DNA of 64,000 bases from Phytophthora hibernalis. Taxonomy: Eukaryota; Oomycota; Peronosporomycetes; Peronosporales; Peronosporaceae. The notes under the pieces were generated by a model. The model saw only the letters and a program-made list of their open reading frames with translations, was not told the origin of the DNA and did not search any database. Below, one piece after another: positions 11,840 through 23,580 of this stretch (position 1 is its first letter; every line of letters begins with the position of its first letter). The stretch covers positions 434,001 to 498,000 of the forward strand of contig JAAKBF010000041.1 of the NCBI GenBank assembly GCA_012656075.1, read 5' to 3'. The position numbers were made by a program, and so were the translations under genes.

Positions 11840-13800
11840 GATTTGCAGGGATATGCTGCAATCCAGGTAACTTTATGTTTGCTTGTGGGGCCCCCTCATT
11901 CAAATCGTGAATATGGGTGTCAGTAAGCACAGAAGGAATACGGTAGGTCAAGCCTACGGCTTCCAAAAGTTATTGTCTTTATCAAGGATGCACGACGTCA
12001 TCCTGGATTTGTTTAACATCCGTCGGGCATTTGAAGGAAGCCACATTCCGAAGTGGAACCGCAAAATAAACCTCCACGGATCGTCTGGTAAGGCCATGGT
12101 CAATCTAATCTGGCCATGAGGCTAGAGAAGAACTGGACTTTGAAAGAATGATACATGTAATCTGCGCGTGTCACTTGGACAAACCGAACTCGTACTTTCA
12201 ACTTCATTTGCCCTGCCATCAAGTCTACAGTGCTGGTTTCCACGAACACCGTATCATAGCCACCTTGATTCCACTTTTGGGGCTAGCCACTGCGCGGGAC
12301 TGTTTAACGGAATCACACATGGGTCAAAGTTGGGAATTTCTGTAGCGCACCACTTGCCATACAGAATAGGCTCTCCATCGACTGTCAGCATGTAACACTC
12401 AACACCACCATGAGTTTCGGAAATAACCATATCCAGGATAGCTCGAAAAGATGTCCATCCATCGAGGGATTACATTCGAGAGACTGGGAAATCATTTGCA
12501 CAAATTCGGGACCAAGTAGCTGGACAAGCTTCCGATCCACGAACTTGCTCAAGAGAGAAGTCGTAATGTAACCTCCATCAGAATGCCAAGAAAGCAGTCG
12601 GTTCACCACAGCGGAGGACGAAATCCTACGATTATTTGTAAGAAACCCTTTGGTATCGTCATCCGCCAAATTAATTGCGTTATCCAGATCATCCGCAGCC
12701 TCTGCGACTTGAGCACCGAACAGGTACCCACAAACGAAATATTTTCGTCCAGTAATCGTTTTTGGTCTTCCAAGGATACACGCTCTTCCAAGCTACAGCA
12801 AACACGGGTTTCACGTACTCGAAAAATCATCATTAGCCATCGCCTGCTCACATTCTTCCAGTGACCATGACATGACTTCATCTTTCACCTTGAGCTCATC
12901 AAAAGCAGCCCTGCTTGCAACCGTTTCCTCCGCAGTCACTGGAATTATTTCACGCTGAAGAGGACGATGATTCTCCCCACGCGTTACCATCGAGCTGACC
13001 AACACGAGTCGATGTTGGGGTTTATCTTCACGCCGCCAGTTGGCGCCGCCACTCGAACAGGATCTCCATTTACCTCCCAGTGGAATATCCATCAAGAAAT
13101 AAAACTGTTTTATCCTCCAGTGACTCCAACAGAGATGCCAGTTTCTCCAGACTAATGCTGCACGTCCACTTCTCACCCCACGAAAACAAATGCAATCCAG
13201 CCCGACAACATCACTGACGACGCAATGAATCCACGACGTCCCATTCAGTTCGCTCCAGAGAACACGCTAAGGCGAATGCTGCTGTCCCCGGAGGCCCTAG
13301 GATCCACAACTCAGCGTATGTATTTCCAACGCACATGTGAATAGTCTTCCATTCATCTACAAGTTCGGAACGACGATACAAGACTAGATCTCTGTTCGTG
13401 ACGAAGAGCCCACTACCACGTACATACGCGGCCGGGATTCGACTAATCGGATTCGCGTTAAACAGCAGAGGGTGGAACAGTCCGTCGACTTTTCTCCACT
13501 TGCTAAAGTATCGTCTGGGAAGCTTCACCAGCAAGTGGATCTCATTATATTTCGGAGCTTTACAGAAGACGTCCTTGACCAGGAGTACAGGACATGGCAC
13601 GGTTCGACTAGTCTGGGAACTATGGCTTGTTTAATAGCATCAATACGAGCGTTGGAAATTCACCGTCGCTACGATGGTTCCTCCGCCAGGCGGTCCACAC
13701 ACAGCTCTATTTGCTTCGGCATTGAACAAGCTTCCAACTGTACCGTATTGGTATACGGTATTGAGCGGTGAATACCGTTTGGAAAATGACGACCACGAAC
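11840..13800 (-). pseudogene. Decayed Crinkler/RHS-like P-loop NTPase gene
   Basis: Fragments on the minus strand occur in the order of Crinkler-RHS-type NTPase-nuclease proteins. Near 13290-13260 is a degenerate P-loop (ELWILGPPGT followed by AAFALA). Near 13110 is a Walker B-like LEDKTVLFLDGYS. A helical region DQKRLLDENI and SSAVVNRLLSWHSDGGY lies at 12850-12500, and near 12290-12130 is the nuclease-type end WNQGGYDTVF...VRFVQVTRADY. Many stops and frame changes separate the pieces, too many for a few base errors, and the P-loop Lys/Ser are lost. Crinkler C-terminal domains are host-directed or transposon-like in origin; this copy looks dead. Confidence 0.6.
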
Positions 13801-13880
13801 ATGCATAAATCGGACAATCAGGTCTACGACAGCCAATCATAGGACAGGAATAGATCCGTTGTTGAAGTGCAACATGTAGC

Positions 13881-13932
13881 CCTTTTCATTGGCTATAAAA
13901 GATTCCTAACTCGCCTTTTCATTGGCTATAAA
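13881..13932 (+). promoter_or_regulatory. Tandem promoter-like 19-bp repeats (inverted CCAAT plus TATA)
   Basis: The 19-mer ccttttcattggctataaa occurs exactly at 13881-13899 and again at 13914-13932. Each copy holds ATTGG (inverted CCAAT) immediately before a TATAAA. The second copy ends about 48 bases before the ATG of the protease at 13981. This looks like a duplicated core promoter. Confidence 0.55.
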
Positions 13933-13980
13933 TAGATCAGCAATAACTGCCGGAAAGGCCCTCACTCGGGTTTATTGACG

Positions 13981-16156
13981 ATGCCTCGAAGCGGAGCTGC
14001 TGGCGCTCGGTGGCGAGCGTCTCTGGCCGTTCTCGCTGCTGTAGCGTGCTCTCAAACACCTCTTCTTGCTGTTGGCGAGCAGAGTTTCCTGAAAATTCAG
14101 TTGTACAAACAGCAACAGCCGAGCACAGAACTGTCCTATCGACTGGCGACGCAGCAGCAGCGAGCGCGGAGGCGAGCGGAGAAACGGACGGAGACTTTGC
14201 ATTGGGGACGTTGGCTCAGAGTGAAGCGCCATTGGGTGTTGGCTACGGGTGAGTATGAGAAATTTGTAAGATAGTGGCCACCCAACTGATTTTGTGCCTT
14301 TGTGCACTTCAGCACTCACTATGCTGAAATTTACTTGGGATTCCAGCACAACGAGCGTCCGTGATCGTGGACACGGGAAGCCACTTGACGGCGCTGCCAT
14401 GTAGCACTTGTAACGGCTGCGGGACGCACACGGACCCTCTTTTGACGTGTCCAAGTCGACGACAGCCAAGTATCTGGCATGCCATGATTTTGATTCCTGT
14501 CGGTCGTGTGAGGAAGACCGCTGCTATATTTCTCAGGTTTTGATGTGTTGTCCTTGACATGTGAATTGATTTTCTACGGTTTTAATGTTGTTTTTGTGAT
14601 TTGGATAGAGTTATATGGAAGGCAGCATGTGGCAGGCTGTGATGGTGGACGAGCTGGTGTGGGTGGGAGGATTGTCTTCAAAAAGTGACGACATGGACGG
14701 AGTGCTAAAGACGTTCGGGTTTCGATTCCCAGTGGGTTGTCAAACAAAAGAGACTGGTCTCTTCATCACTCAGAAGGAGAACGGTATCATGGGTCTCGGC
14801 CGTCATCGCTCGACAGTCATGTCCTACATGCTGGATGCAGGTCGTATCACGCAGAACCTTTTTACATTGTGCTTTGGGGGAGATGGAGGCGAACTTGTTT
14901 TTGGAGGAGTGGACTATAGCCACCACACCAGCAATGTCGGCTACACTCCACTGCTGGATGACAAGTCGGCGTATTATCCCGTCCACGTGAAGGACATCCG
15001 GCTGAATGGAGTGTCGCTTGGTATTGACGCAGGGACGATCAATTCAGGCAGAGGCATAATTGTGGACAGCGGTACAACCGACATTTTTCGACTCAAAAGG
15101 GCAGCGAAGTTTCATGAGTGCGTTCAAAAATGCAGCGGGTCGAGTACAGCGAGAAACAGATGAAGCTTACCGCCGATGAGTTAGCAACGCTTCCAACAAT
15201 TTCCATTATACTGTCTGGAATGAAGGGGATGGCACCGACGATATTCAGCTAGACGTTCCTGCCTCACAGTATCTCACACCATCGGGCAACGATGGATCGT
15301 ACTATGGCAATTTTCACTTTTCGGAACGCAGCGGTGGCGGTAAGATTATGGCTCCTTTTCTTGTGTTTACAGTTGCAACAAAAACTAACAATCTTTTCTT
15401 CGACCAGTTCTCGGTGCGAGTACCATGGTCGGCTTCGACGTGATCTTTGATATGGAGCACAAACGCGTTGGTTTTGCTGAGTCTGATTGTGGTACGTCAC
15501 TAAGCTTGTTGCTCGATACCGAAACGTGCTAGACCTAATTCCACGTGATACTTTGATGATTCGCAGGAAAAAGTTATACTAACAGTAGCAGCGCAGCACC
15601 AATCGCTTCAGCTAATACTGAACAGCCAGCATCCGAAAGTGCTTCACCAGTCAATGCAGATACGACTGAGCCGCCATTACCAGTGAACACTTCCATCGCC
15701 AACTCAGTAGATGAGAACAACTCGACTACTGAATCAAACGCAACAGCAACAGCGTTGGCCAACACAGTAGGCAGTCCTGAAGTTGCCGCAAGCTCAACAA
15801 CTGGAGTGGTGACGAAGAGGTCAAGCCCCGCTTTTGGTGCCTTTATCGCAGAAGTCATTCTCATCTCGTTGGTAGGCGTCGCGCTTGGTGTCATGGTTTG
15901 GACAAAGTGGCGCACGCGCGCCTGGTCTCGAATCCCTGACGCGGCAGAAACTTCGCGTGCGCAGATGCAGACAATTGTGGACATTATCGACAATGAAAGT
16001 CCGTCGCCGGTGTCTCCACCGGGAAACCCGCTGTCTCCGCGATCCCGAGCCGCACGGAAAGGTCCGTCTCCGAAATTTACAATCGGCTCGGGCGGAGAAG
16101 AAGACGCGGACGAGCTCCGGGAAGAAGAGGAAGGATCCAATAGGCTACTAGCCTAG
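13981..16156 (+). CDS. Plasmepsin V/ASP5-type membrane aspartyl protease, copy 2
   Basis: Same architecture as the copy at 4577. Signal peptide with a hydrophobic core (ASLAVLAAVACSQTPLLAVG); catalytic motif VIVDTGSHLTALPC followed by the Cys-rich insert (CSTCNGCGTH ... CRSCEEDRC); SYMEGSMW; second catalytic motif IIVDSGTTD; a Ser/Thr-rich stalk; membrane helix FIAEVILISLVGVALGVMVW; and a cytosolic tail ending in an acidic stretch. Introns: 14249-14312, 14537-14608, 15340-15407 and 15492-15566, all GT-AG. At least six single-base frame breaks, for example GGG 14337-14339, TTTT 14440-14443, TTTTT near 15087 and one near 15219. Each is repaired by adding one base. Either the consensus is poor or the gene is dead; catalytic residues and cysteines are kept, which favours the former. 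The upstream region has the duplicated CCAAT/TATA block. Confidence 0.8.
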
Positions 16157-16354
16157 GTCGTACACAGGTAGCGCGGTCCAACTTTTAGAATCTACAAGAA
16201 CGAAGTACAAATCTCGAGTGTAGCCATGCTACGCTGAAGCTTTGTCGGACAGCTTTTTAGGATTATTGTCGAAGTCTAGGGATTGGTCCGACTTTATTTT
16301 AGTTATTTTAGTGACACCTCATTTTAGTGACCTGGCATTGCAGTCTCATAAGAC

Positions 16355-17209
16355 ATGGTGGAACGCCGCCTCAAGCATCGTGCGTTCCTGAACGCAGCGG
16401 TGGATGGGGATCTCATGGCAGTCAACGCGTGGCTCTCGACTGCAGCAAGAGGTGACGTGAATGTGACGATGGGCGAAGGCTGGACGGCGTTGCTGTACGC
16501 TGTGGCGCACAGTCGCATGGGAATCGTGCGGCGACTCCTGGAGGACGAACGCATTGACCTGAACGCCACCTCCACGTAATTGCTCATCCATGTTGGCTTT
16601 ATTGTGATCAGGAGATTGTAATTAATGTGGTGGTGCTATGGTGGTGATACCTTTGGACTTACTGTAGAACGGGGTCGTCGGCATTGACGCTTGCGCTGGT
16701 CCGCAAGAACAACACTATGGTTGCGCTGCTGCTGAATAACGGGGCCTCTCGTGCAACGATATGTGAGTGCAATTGTTGCAAGGAGGACGCAGGAGTGATG
16801 CTGATTTTCGTTTTTAACTGGTGGTGATTGCAGCGAACGCGCTTTGGTGGGAACTGGAGGCGGCGTCTTGGGTTCGCGCAGATGTGAGGCAGATGCTGTC
16901 CCCGACTGGACCGTGGTGTGGAGTCCGGCATTGCATCCGCACTTCCCACCGGCAGAGCGCGAAAAGTGTCGCCTCGTGGTGTACGCCAACATATTGGCGC
17001 TGCGGCGACAAGAGCGACGAGCGTCTGGCAGCGATGGACTGTTATCCTTGCCACCGATCATGGGCTGGAAGGAGGCTATGGAGCAATTGGGGTGGATGTT
17101 AGCAGCATTCACGGGAGCATTAGTTGCAGATGAACAGCCCGTTCGGTGGCGATACCTGTCGCCGCCGCTGGTCGACCACATCATTGAATACGCCGTCTAC
17201 CTCTGGTGA
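16355..17209 (+). CDS. Small ankyrin-repeat protein
   Basis: About 230 residues in three exons. Ankyrin units are seen: FLNAAVDGDLMAVNAWLS, then EGWTALLYAVAHSRMGIVRR, then SALTLALVRKNNTMVALLLN. The C-terminal half is helical and unrecognised, ending in PPLVDHIIEYAVYLW. Introns 16576-16667 and 16763-16833 (gtgagt...gcag). One frame break at CCCC 16900-16903; one extra C gives continuous reading to the stop at 17207-17209. A protein-interaction adaptor is all that can be inferred. Confidence 0.75.
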
Positions 17210-18749
17210 AATTGTCGACGCGTTGTAGCTGACGCTGCATGGACAGCGCTGCAAAACTGATGTTTGAGCCGGGGCTTGCTTGCCTACGAAGACATCGTCG
17301 TGGGAATCTCACGGTGAGGCTTGAGCCGATTGCAGAGATCGCCGTTGGCAGACGTGAAGCTTCCCGCCCGGCAAAGGCATAGCGACCATACACGTGCCCA
17401 ATCGGCCAGGAAGGCAGATCCACTCTGCTGAGTTTCTGCAGCAGTCGCTGATGAACCCAAGATTCACCAAAGGGCCTTTGGCAAAGCATGGCGACAACGG
17501 AGTGGACGAACAAGTACACAGTCTCCGATCACTGCTTCCCTGTAGTGTACAAAGTTCCCCATAGGGTACAAAGCTCCATTACATTTAGCGCTAAGATTCG
17601 GCCGCGAAATAGGTGCGCGCTGGGGGTGCAATAAATGCAGCCCTTGGTCTTTGAGGTCGACGGAAACTTGATCCGGTTGAAGTTGGCAGCAGAAGGTGCG
17701 TGTCTTACTCAGTGCCACGCTTGCGCAAAATCGACTGGCCGTCGTACACCTGCACTTGGTCACACTTTTGGTGACACTGCGTGCCGCACAGCAGCATCGA
17801 TTTAACCCTTTAACATGAACAACTCGTTCAGTAGACTTCACTTCACATTGCATTGAAGATCGCTGCCATGGAAGCCGTTGATGGCCGTTGGTTTGGCTGG
17901 ACGTCGTGCGTTGAGCAAGCAAGCACCCAAATCTCAACCGCATGAGAAGTCCCGTCAAATCGCGTGCCTTTGGCCCACATAACCAAGGCAAGAGAGATGA
18001 GTCAAACGGTACCGGTATACCGGCGATATCCATCTACGGATCCTTCGTTTGTCGCCCCAGAACTTGCACCAGAACAACAGACCGAACATGGATAGCGGAG
18101 CGTGGCACAGGAATCTCTGCGGCGACGTCCACGCATGCTTTCAGCATGCATAAGCCGAAATCGGTACTGTACATGTATTACGAACTGGCTGTCCGTGTCG
18201 CACCGCCAAACTCGTTGGCGCTTTTCGATTTGAACTTGAACATTCTACGCGATAGTGCATCCAAATACCGGTATCAGTTCAAACATCAAGTCTCATCTAC
18301 TAAATCCCGTGTAACCTCATACAATGTACCCTATTCCTTATCACAGGAAGTATGCCTTCATGCAGTTCTTTCATTATTCTCGCTGTGTCGCTGTTGGTCG
18401 ACCGCTTTGGCTTTGCAGCACGCAGGACAATAACCGATCGGCGCCACCCCAGCCATACATAGCAGCTTTTGGCGACTAGCGCCCACAGGTAAGCCTGCAT
18501 GATGAGCTTACCGGTATAATACGTGAGGCGAGGGAGGGAGCGCAATCCTCGTATAATTCTGGTGGAGATTCGGGCTCTTCCTGCTGCTCAAAGATTCGAC
18601 CAGGTGGCTGCTCCTCGTTTCTGCATCGAATCTCCGCCAGTTGCCAGTTGCCAGCTCCATCGCGCTCTGCAGAAGAGCAAACGCCCTGACTGGTTATCAG
18701 CTGCTTTGTCTGTTCAGACCGCGATTGCATTAGGAGGGAAGAGGAAGTC
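17210..18749. other. Gene-poor stretch
   Basis: About 1.5 kb with scattered open frames on both strands but no recognisable domain or splice-consistent gene. A minus-strand open frame at 17464-18033 has a Cys-rich patch but no family I can name. Confidence 0.4.
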
Positions 18750-20276
18750 ATGAAGTTCGGCAAAGTGCTGCAGCAGTCGACGCAGATGTCGCCGTCGGCC
18801 TGGGAGCCCTTCTGGGCCGACTACAAGCTGCTGAAGAAGATCATCAAGGACTGCGCGCAGATCAAGAAGGAGGAGAAGCTGCAGGGCGACAAACTCGTCA
18901 AGATCAAGATCAAACCCTCCGCCAAGGAGGACAACGACAGCATCCGTGAGTGCCGCTCGAAGGGTGTTGCAATGGACAGGTTCTGATTGGTTGTTGATTG
19001 CTGGAGCAGGTCAGTCGCAGGATGAAATGAACTTCTTCCGGACGTTGCGGGTGGAGATCAAGAAGATCGCCGATTTCTTCATCAAGGAGCAGGCTAAACA
19101 CACGAGCCAGGTGGCGGCCATTGACGCCAGTTTCCAGCAGCTCAAGGTACTTGGAAAGATAAATTGCTGTTGATGGGGACTGGGATTCTTTTTGGATAAA
19201 CATTGGAGGTCTAACGGTGGACGCCTTTTTGTGGTATGACGTCTAGACGAACCCAGACTCGGAGGAGGCCAAGACAGCGTTGATGAAGAACTGCGTGGCG
19301 CTGTACAAGGAGCTGCTGCTGCTGGAAAACTTCGCCGTGATGAACTTCTGCGGCATTTCCAAGGTCGGATCCTAACTATGTTGACCACTGTGTCCGAGTC
19401 AGGTGGGATGTTGTTGGCTCACTCTTGCGTTGTGTCGTTCAGATCTTGAAAAAACACGACAAGTGGACGGGATACGCTACACGTAACAAGTTCATGCACA
19501 CGATCCTGATGAAGCAGCCCTTCGCAACGTATGAGCCGCTGCTGCAAATGATCGACCGTCTTGAGCACATTTTCATGCAAGCAACGGGTTCAAGTATCGA
19601 GCAGCACGATGCGCAAAAGTCGTCCTCTCGACGCGGAGGTGGTGGTAGCTCGTCTTCATCACCTTCGGGTGAGGCGCCCGGCAGCTCAGGTCCCGCCTCT
19701 GGTGGTGCTGCTGGTGGCGAAGGAACTTCTTCTGGTAACAACAACTCGCCGAGCCACTCGCCAAGTCACACTCCACCTGGCGCTAGTGGCAGCCGTCATG
19801 ACGGACGCAGGTATAGAAGCTCAGTGGACGAGGCTTCACCACGGTCAGAAGATTCAGTCACACTTGTACGAGTAAACGCGCTTCGCGATGATGTACGACA
19901 ACTTCGAAAGATTGAGAGCGCGTATGACGGTGACGGGGAGTACGAGGACAATCCGGACGACTCAAATTTCCCTGACGATGATACTGAGGTGCCGCCACTG
20001 CGCTTTGCCGGTCGTCCCCAGGAAGAAAAGGCCATCCTACCTCCATTACCTGTGCGTGTTTCCCCTGCCGGTACTCAGTCGGATAGCGATGCTGCAGCGA
20101 TTGCGATGCTTTCAATGAAAGACAGCGCTAGTTTGAACGCGTCTGGAATCAGCAGCGACGGCGGTGATAGCAGTGCCGCAGAAAGTTGTCGCACTCGAAA
20201 TGCCAAGCGTAAGGCCTGTGCGCCGCTAGACATGGAAGGCAAGCGCAAAATGAGCGTCACAGCAATTCTCAACTAG
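18750..20276 (+). CDS. SPX-domain protein
   Basis: SPX domains bind inositol pyrophosphates and report phosphate status. The first 170 residues are a full SPX domain: MKFGKVLQQ start, WEPFWADYKLLKKIIKDC, DEMNFFRTLRVEIKKIADFF, NCVALYKELLLLENFAVMNF and the basic helix ILKKHDKWTGYATRNKFM. The rest is a Ser/Gly/Pro-rich low-complexity tail with an acidic patch and no transporter or ligase domain, so it is a stand-alone SPX regulator of roughly 390 residues. Introns: 18946-19009, 19147-19246 and 19364-19442. All exons join in frame without corrections. Confidence 0.9.
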
Positions 20277-20679
20277 CCAACGTCAGCACAACCCGCCGTT
20301 GTCGATCCGTGAGAGGTAGACATTCAAGAAGCGGGCGTTGTACGAATAACTATCTGCCGCTATCAATTGCACCATCAAGTTCACTGCAGGCGACCTAGAC
20401 CCAAAGGAACAGGGTGTCGTGTTGTTGCTACCATATTCATTTATCTCTCGGATTTCTGCAGAACCGGTCACCTTACTATCCGTGCTTCGCATGCTTGTTG
20501 TCTACCTTCAGCAACCAAGATTTTCATACTACCAGCCTACTTTCACACATGTGAACACGAGTCAGCGTCTTCACGCAGCTCGACAGAAAGCTCTATTGCT
20601 TTCATTTTCTTTTCCCCCAAACGTGCTGTTGCCTCCCGTTCATCAGCAACACCCTCCTGTCTGCCTAATTCCAAGTTTC
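20277..20679. other. Intergenic region between convergent genes
   Basis: About 400 bases between two converging 3' ends. No gene seen. Confidence 0.45.
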
Positions 20680-21801
20680 CTAGTAGTAGCGCCCAACTAA
20701 AAAAAAAATGATCGCGCACACCAGCAGGTGCAAGGGTCCAAAAGTCTGCTACAGCAAGATCAAACAAAACCTGTCAGACGCCATCACAACCAATCGCATC
20801 AACATGAAGCAAAACATACCCCTTGGTCCTTGGGGCCCTTGCCCGTGATCGCCTGCAAGTCCTCGCTACCAGAAGTTCCGTTCCCATTGTTCTTCCGATG
20901 GCGCAGCGTCGACGACTCCTCCGAGAGCTTCTTCACGCGCTGTGCGTCCGTGCTCGCCTTCTGCAGGAGCTGCCGCGTCTTGTCCAGGTCACTCATCAAC
21001 ACGTCGCGCTGAGCCGTCAGCTGCACTGTAAACGCCACCAACTAAAAACAAAAACCATCAGCCTTTTATCACCACAACACCCTCAACCCCCACTCACCTC
21101 GTCGTATTTCTTCCGGAGAGCCGCCACTTCCTGGATCCCTTCTTTGCCTCCTTCCCTGTTCTCCGTCACTTTGGGGGCCTGCGGCTTGTCCTGCAGCAAG
21201 GCCGACGACAGTTGCGCGGGGTGGCCACTTCGTCCCCAGACTCACTGCTCTGGAACCTCGTGTCCGACTTAGCCGGCGAGTTGCTGGCCGACGGAGCCCT
21301 CTGCGGACTCGGAGGTGACGCCAACTCGTCACTGTCCTGCAAGAAGCGGCAGCGCAGCTTCTTGTTGGACAGCGCGCGCTTGTCCGTGCGTGCCCACATG
21401 TTGGTGAGCTCGTCCGCCATCTCCTTGGTAGACTTGGTCTTGACCAGCTCGTAGAAGCTGTCGTCCACGTAGATGCTCTGCACCAGGAACTTGTCGTTGG
21501 CCAGTTGGCGCTCGGCCGGGTCCAGTCGCAGCAGCTCGTCGCAGTCTTTCTGCTGCAGGATCACCATGACGGAGGCCGAGCCGTTGGGCCCCAGTAGCCC
21601 CTGATTGGGCCGCACCAGGTACCGCAACGGCCGCGTCGTCTTCACCTTGAAGGCGATCTGCCGGTCGTCCGCCACGTTGCGGATCGTCAGCACCGCCTGA
21701 GGCGCCGTCTGCGGCTGCAGGTGGAAGGACAGCGAGTCCGCCGGCTCCAGGATCACGCTCGAGTTGGGCGCCAGCGCCACGTCCACGCCGCTGCTCGCCA
21801 T
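20680..21801 (-). CDS. VAP-like MSP-domain protein with C-terminal tail anchor
   Basis: ER membrane contact-site type protein. An N-terminal MSP domain (VILEPADSLSFHL, AVLTIRNVADDRQIAFKVKT, YLVRPNQGLLGPNGSASVMV, KFLVQSIYV) is followed by a Ser/Pro linker, a coiled coil (AQRDVLMSDLDKTRQLLQKA) and a last exon encoding the membrane tail LHLLVCAIIFFLVGRYY. That last exon is short and easily missed: it lies at 20680-20748, after an intron at 20749-20819 (gtatgt...ctgtag) in phase 0. The other intron is 21042-21097. One frame break at GGGG 21218-21221 (CCCC on the coding strand). MSP domains of this kind bind FFAT motifs. Confidence 0.87.
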
Positions 21802-22053
21802 GGATGCCCGATTGATCGCTACGTTAAGATTAAGACTGCGACGTCGTGTTTTGTTCTCAGTTCCCCCTCAGAACACAATCCGAACACGAATGACACACCA
21901 TGTTGTACAAAAAGGGTAGGAGCTAAATATGATCTGATCAAGCAAAATTAGGGGGCACGCTTTTCGGACCAATTGCTCAAAGTCGACTGATATTATACAA
22001 TTGCTAAATCTGATCTGAGCATTTGGAACCAAATACCAAATTTGGTAGCAAAA

Positions 22054-23284
22054 TCAGGGTACACTTTTTCGGACCAATACCTCAATTAGCGTACGCTGGA
22101 CATGTATTGCTGCACAGCTAGGGTAGTCGCTGGCAGCCTCTCTCTTCTCATCGCGTATTGGTATATAGCCACCATTCGCCTTCCCCACGACCTCGCACTC
22201 AAACCGTTTGGTCCTGCTCAGTGACGGGGTGTAGAGCCGCTGCAGCTGGCCGAGCTGCTGCTCGTAGTCCTCGTCCGCCAGCCGCGCCATGGTCTCAGCG
22301 ATCGACTGGAACGTATTCATTGCACGCTCGTACTTCTGCGTCTGCTGCGGCGTCTCGAACTTGGGCGGCGGAGGGTGGCCCAGCATCGACTGAGACATCT
22401 GGCTGCGCCGCATCATCTTGAGCAGCACGTCCGGGTACGCCTCATAAATCTCGCGGCTCACCGGGTGGTTGTGCGACACAACCTAACAGAACCAAACAGG
22501 AAAAGTCAATCTCAAAGCCACAATCAATCATAGACAAAAATCATCCGTACCTGGTCCGTCACGATCACCATGTACTTGGACGGGTTGTCCGCCGGGGTGA
22601 TCTTGACGTTGATCTTGGCTATACAGCCGATGCCGCGGTACTTCTGGCCGGGGCGAGTGTTGGCGCCGCGGCAGCGCGCCTTCATGGCGTGCGTGCACAT
22701 GTATATCCGGTGGTGGTGGATGGCCGCGTCCGGGAACTCGGCGCGGCGGCCGCGCGAGCTCTTGTTGTTCAGCATGACCTTCTGCTGGTTGCGTCGGTAG
22801 GCCTCGACGCTGCAGGACGAGCGCATGCGGAAGGGCTGGAACGTCTCCTGCATGTACAGCTCGAAGTACGCGTCGAAGTCGAACCACGAGTTGAACGACA
22901 CGCGCGCCATGCGCTTGCTGTCGAACTTAACGTTGGCGGTCGGGTCCATCCCCAAGCCGGCGGCTGCAGCGGCTGCCACCGCGTCCTGCACGGGCGTGGC
23001 CGATTCCGTCTTCAGGGCGTCCGGGGCGGCACCACAGCCGCAGCGGCTGCAGCAGCGTCGAATGTCACGTCGGCGGCCGCAGCCTCCTTGATCTTGGCCA
23101 CGACGTCTTGGATGTCTTCGTCTTGTGTGGCTTGCGAGTCCGGCGAGGCGACGTCAGCGACCAGCGGGTCCACGTCGTCATGTGCGCGCTTCTCGCCCAC
23201 CACCGGCTCATGCTCGATCTTGGTAGCGTCTTCTACAGCCGCCGCCACGTCTACCGCCACGTTCTCGTCGCCACTTGCCACCAT
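22054..23284 (-). CDS. FAR1/ZSWIM-like zinc-finger protein
   Basis: N-terminal Ala/Asp-rich region, then a FAR1-like DNA-binding domain: SFNSWFDFDAYFELYMQE, then YMCTHAMKARCRG, RGIGCIAKINVKI and the closing SHNHPVS, giving a C-C-H-H zinc site. FAR1-type domains derive from MULE transposases, but no transposase core follows, only a helical tail of about 140 residues. Intron 22483-22550. One frame break at GGGG 23023-23026. Start ATG 23284 is chosen; an in-frame extension upstream to 23395 exists. It is divergent from the nucleolin-like gene 297 bases away. Confidence 0.75.
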
Positions 23285-23580
23285 GATAGGATTTTTATTC
23301 GCGCGGGATTTCGAAGACTGTGTGGTCGTTGTGTGGGGGCCACACCCGTCGCACATAAAGCCTCGAAGAGAAAAGGGAGAGGAGAAAAACCTCACGAACT
23401 GGCTTCAGGTGCACCACACACTTCGTGTGGCGGACATGGAAGTGGTACACTGTACCATACAGCGCGCCAGCCAACCAAACCGGTTGAAGGTATCCCAGCC
23501 AACGGACTGTTGCGTGTGTGTCGAAGGTCATTTGCCAATCGCTCGACACCAAGACAACTCAATTGCTCTACCTATCCACG
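23285..23580. promoter_or_regulatory. Shared promoter region between divergent genes
   Basis: The 296 bases separate the start codons of the FAR1-like gene (minus) and the nucleolin-like gene (plus), so both promoters must lie here. No specific motif is claimed. Confidence 0.45.

Noticed and set aside
17464..18033. Minus-strand open frame of 189 codons with a Cys-rich patch
   Set aside because: No recognisable domain spacing, no splice-consistent partner exons, and composition unlike neighbouring genes.
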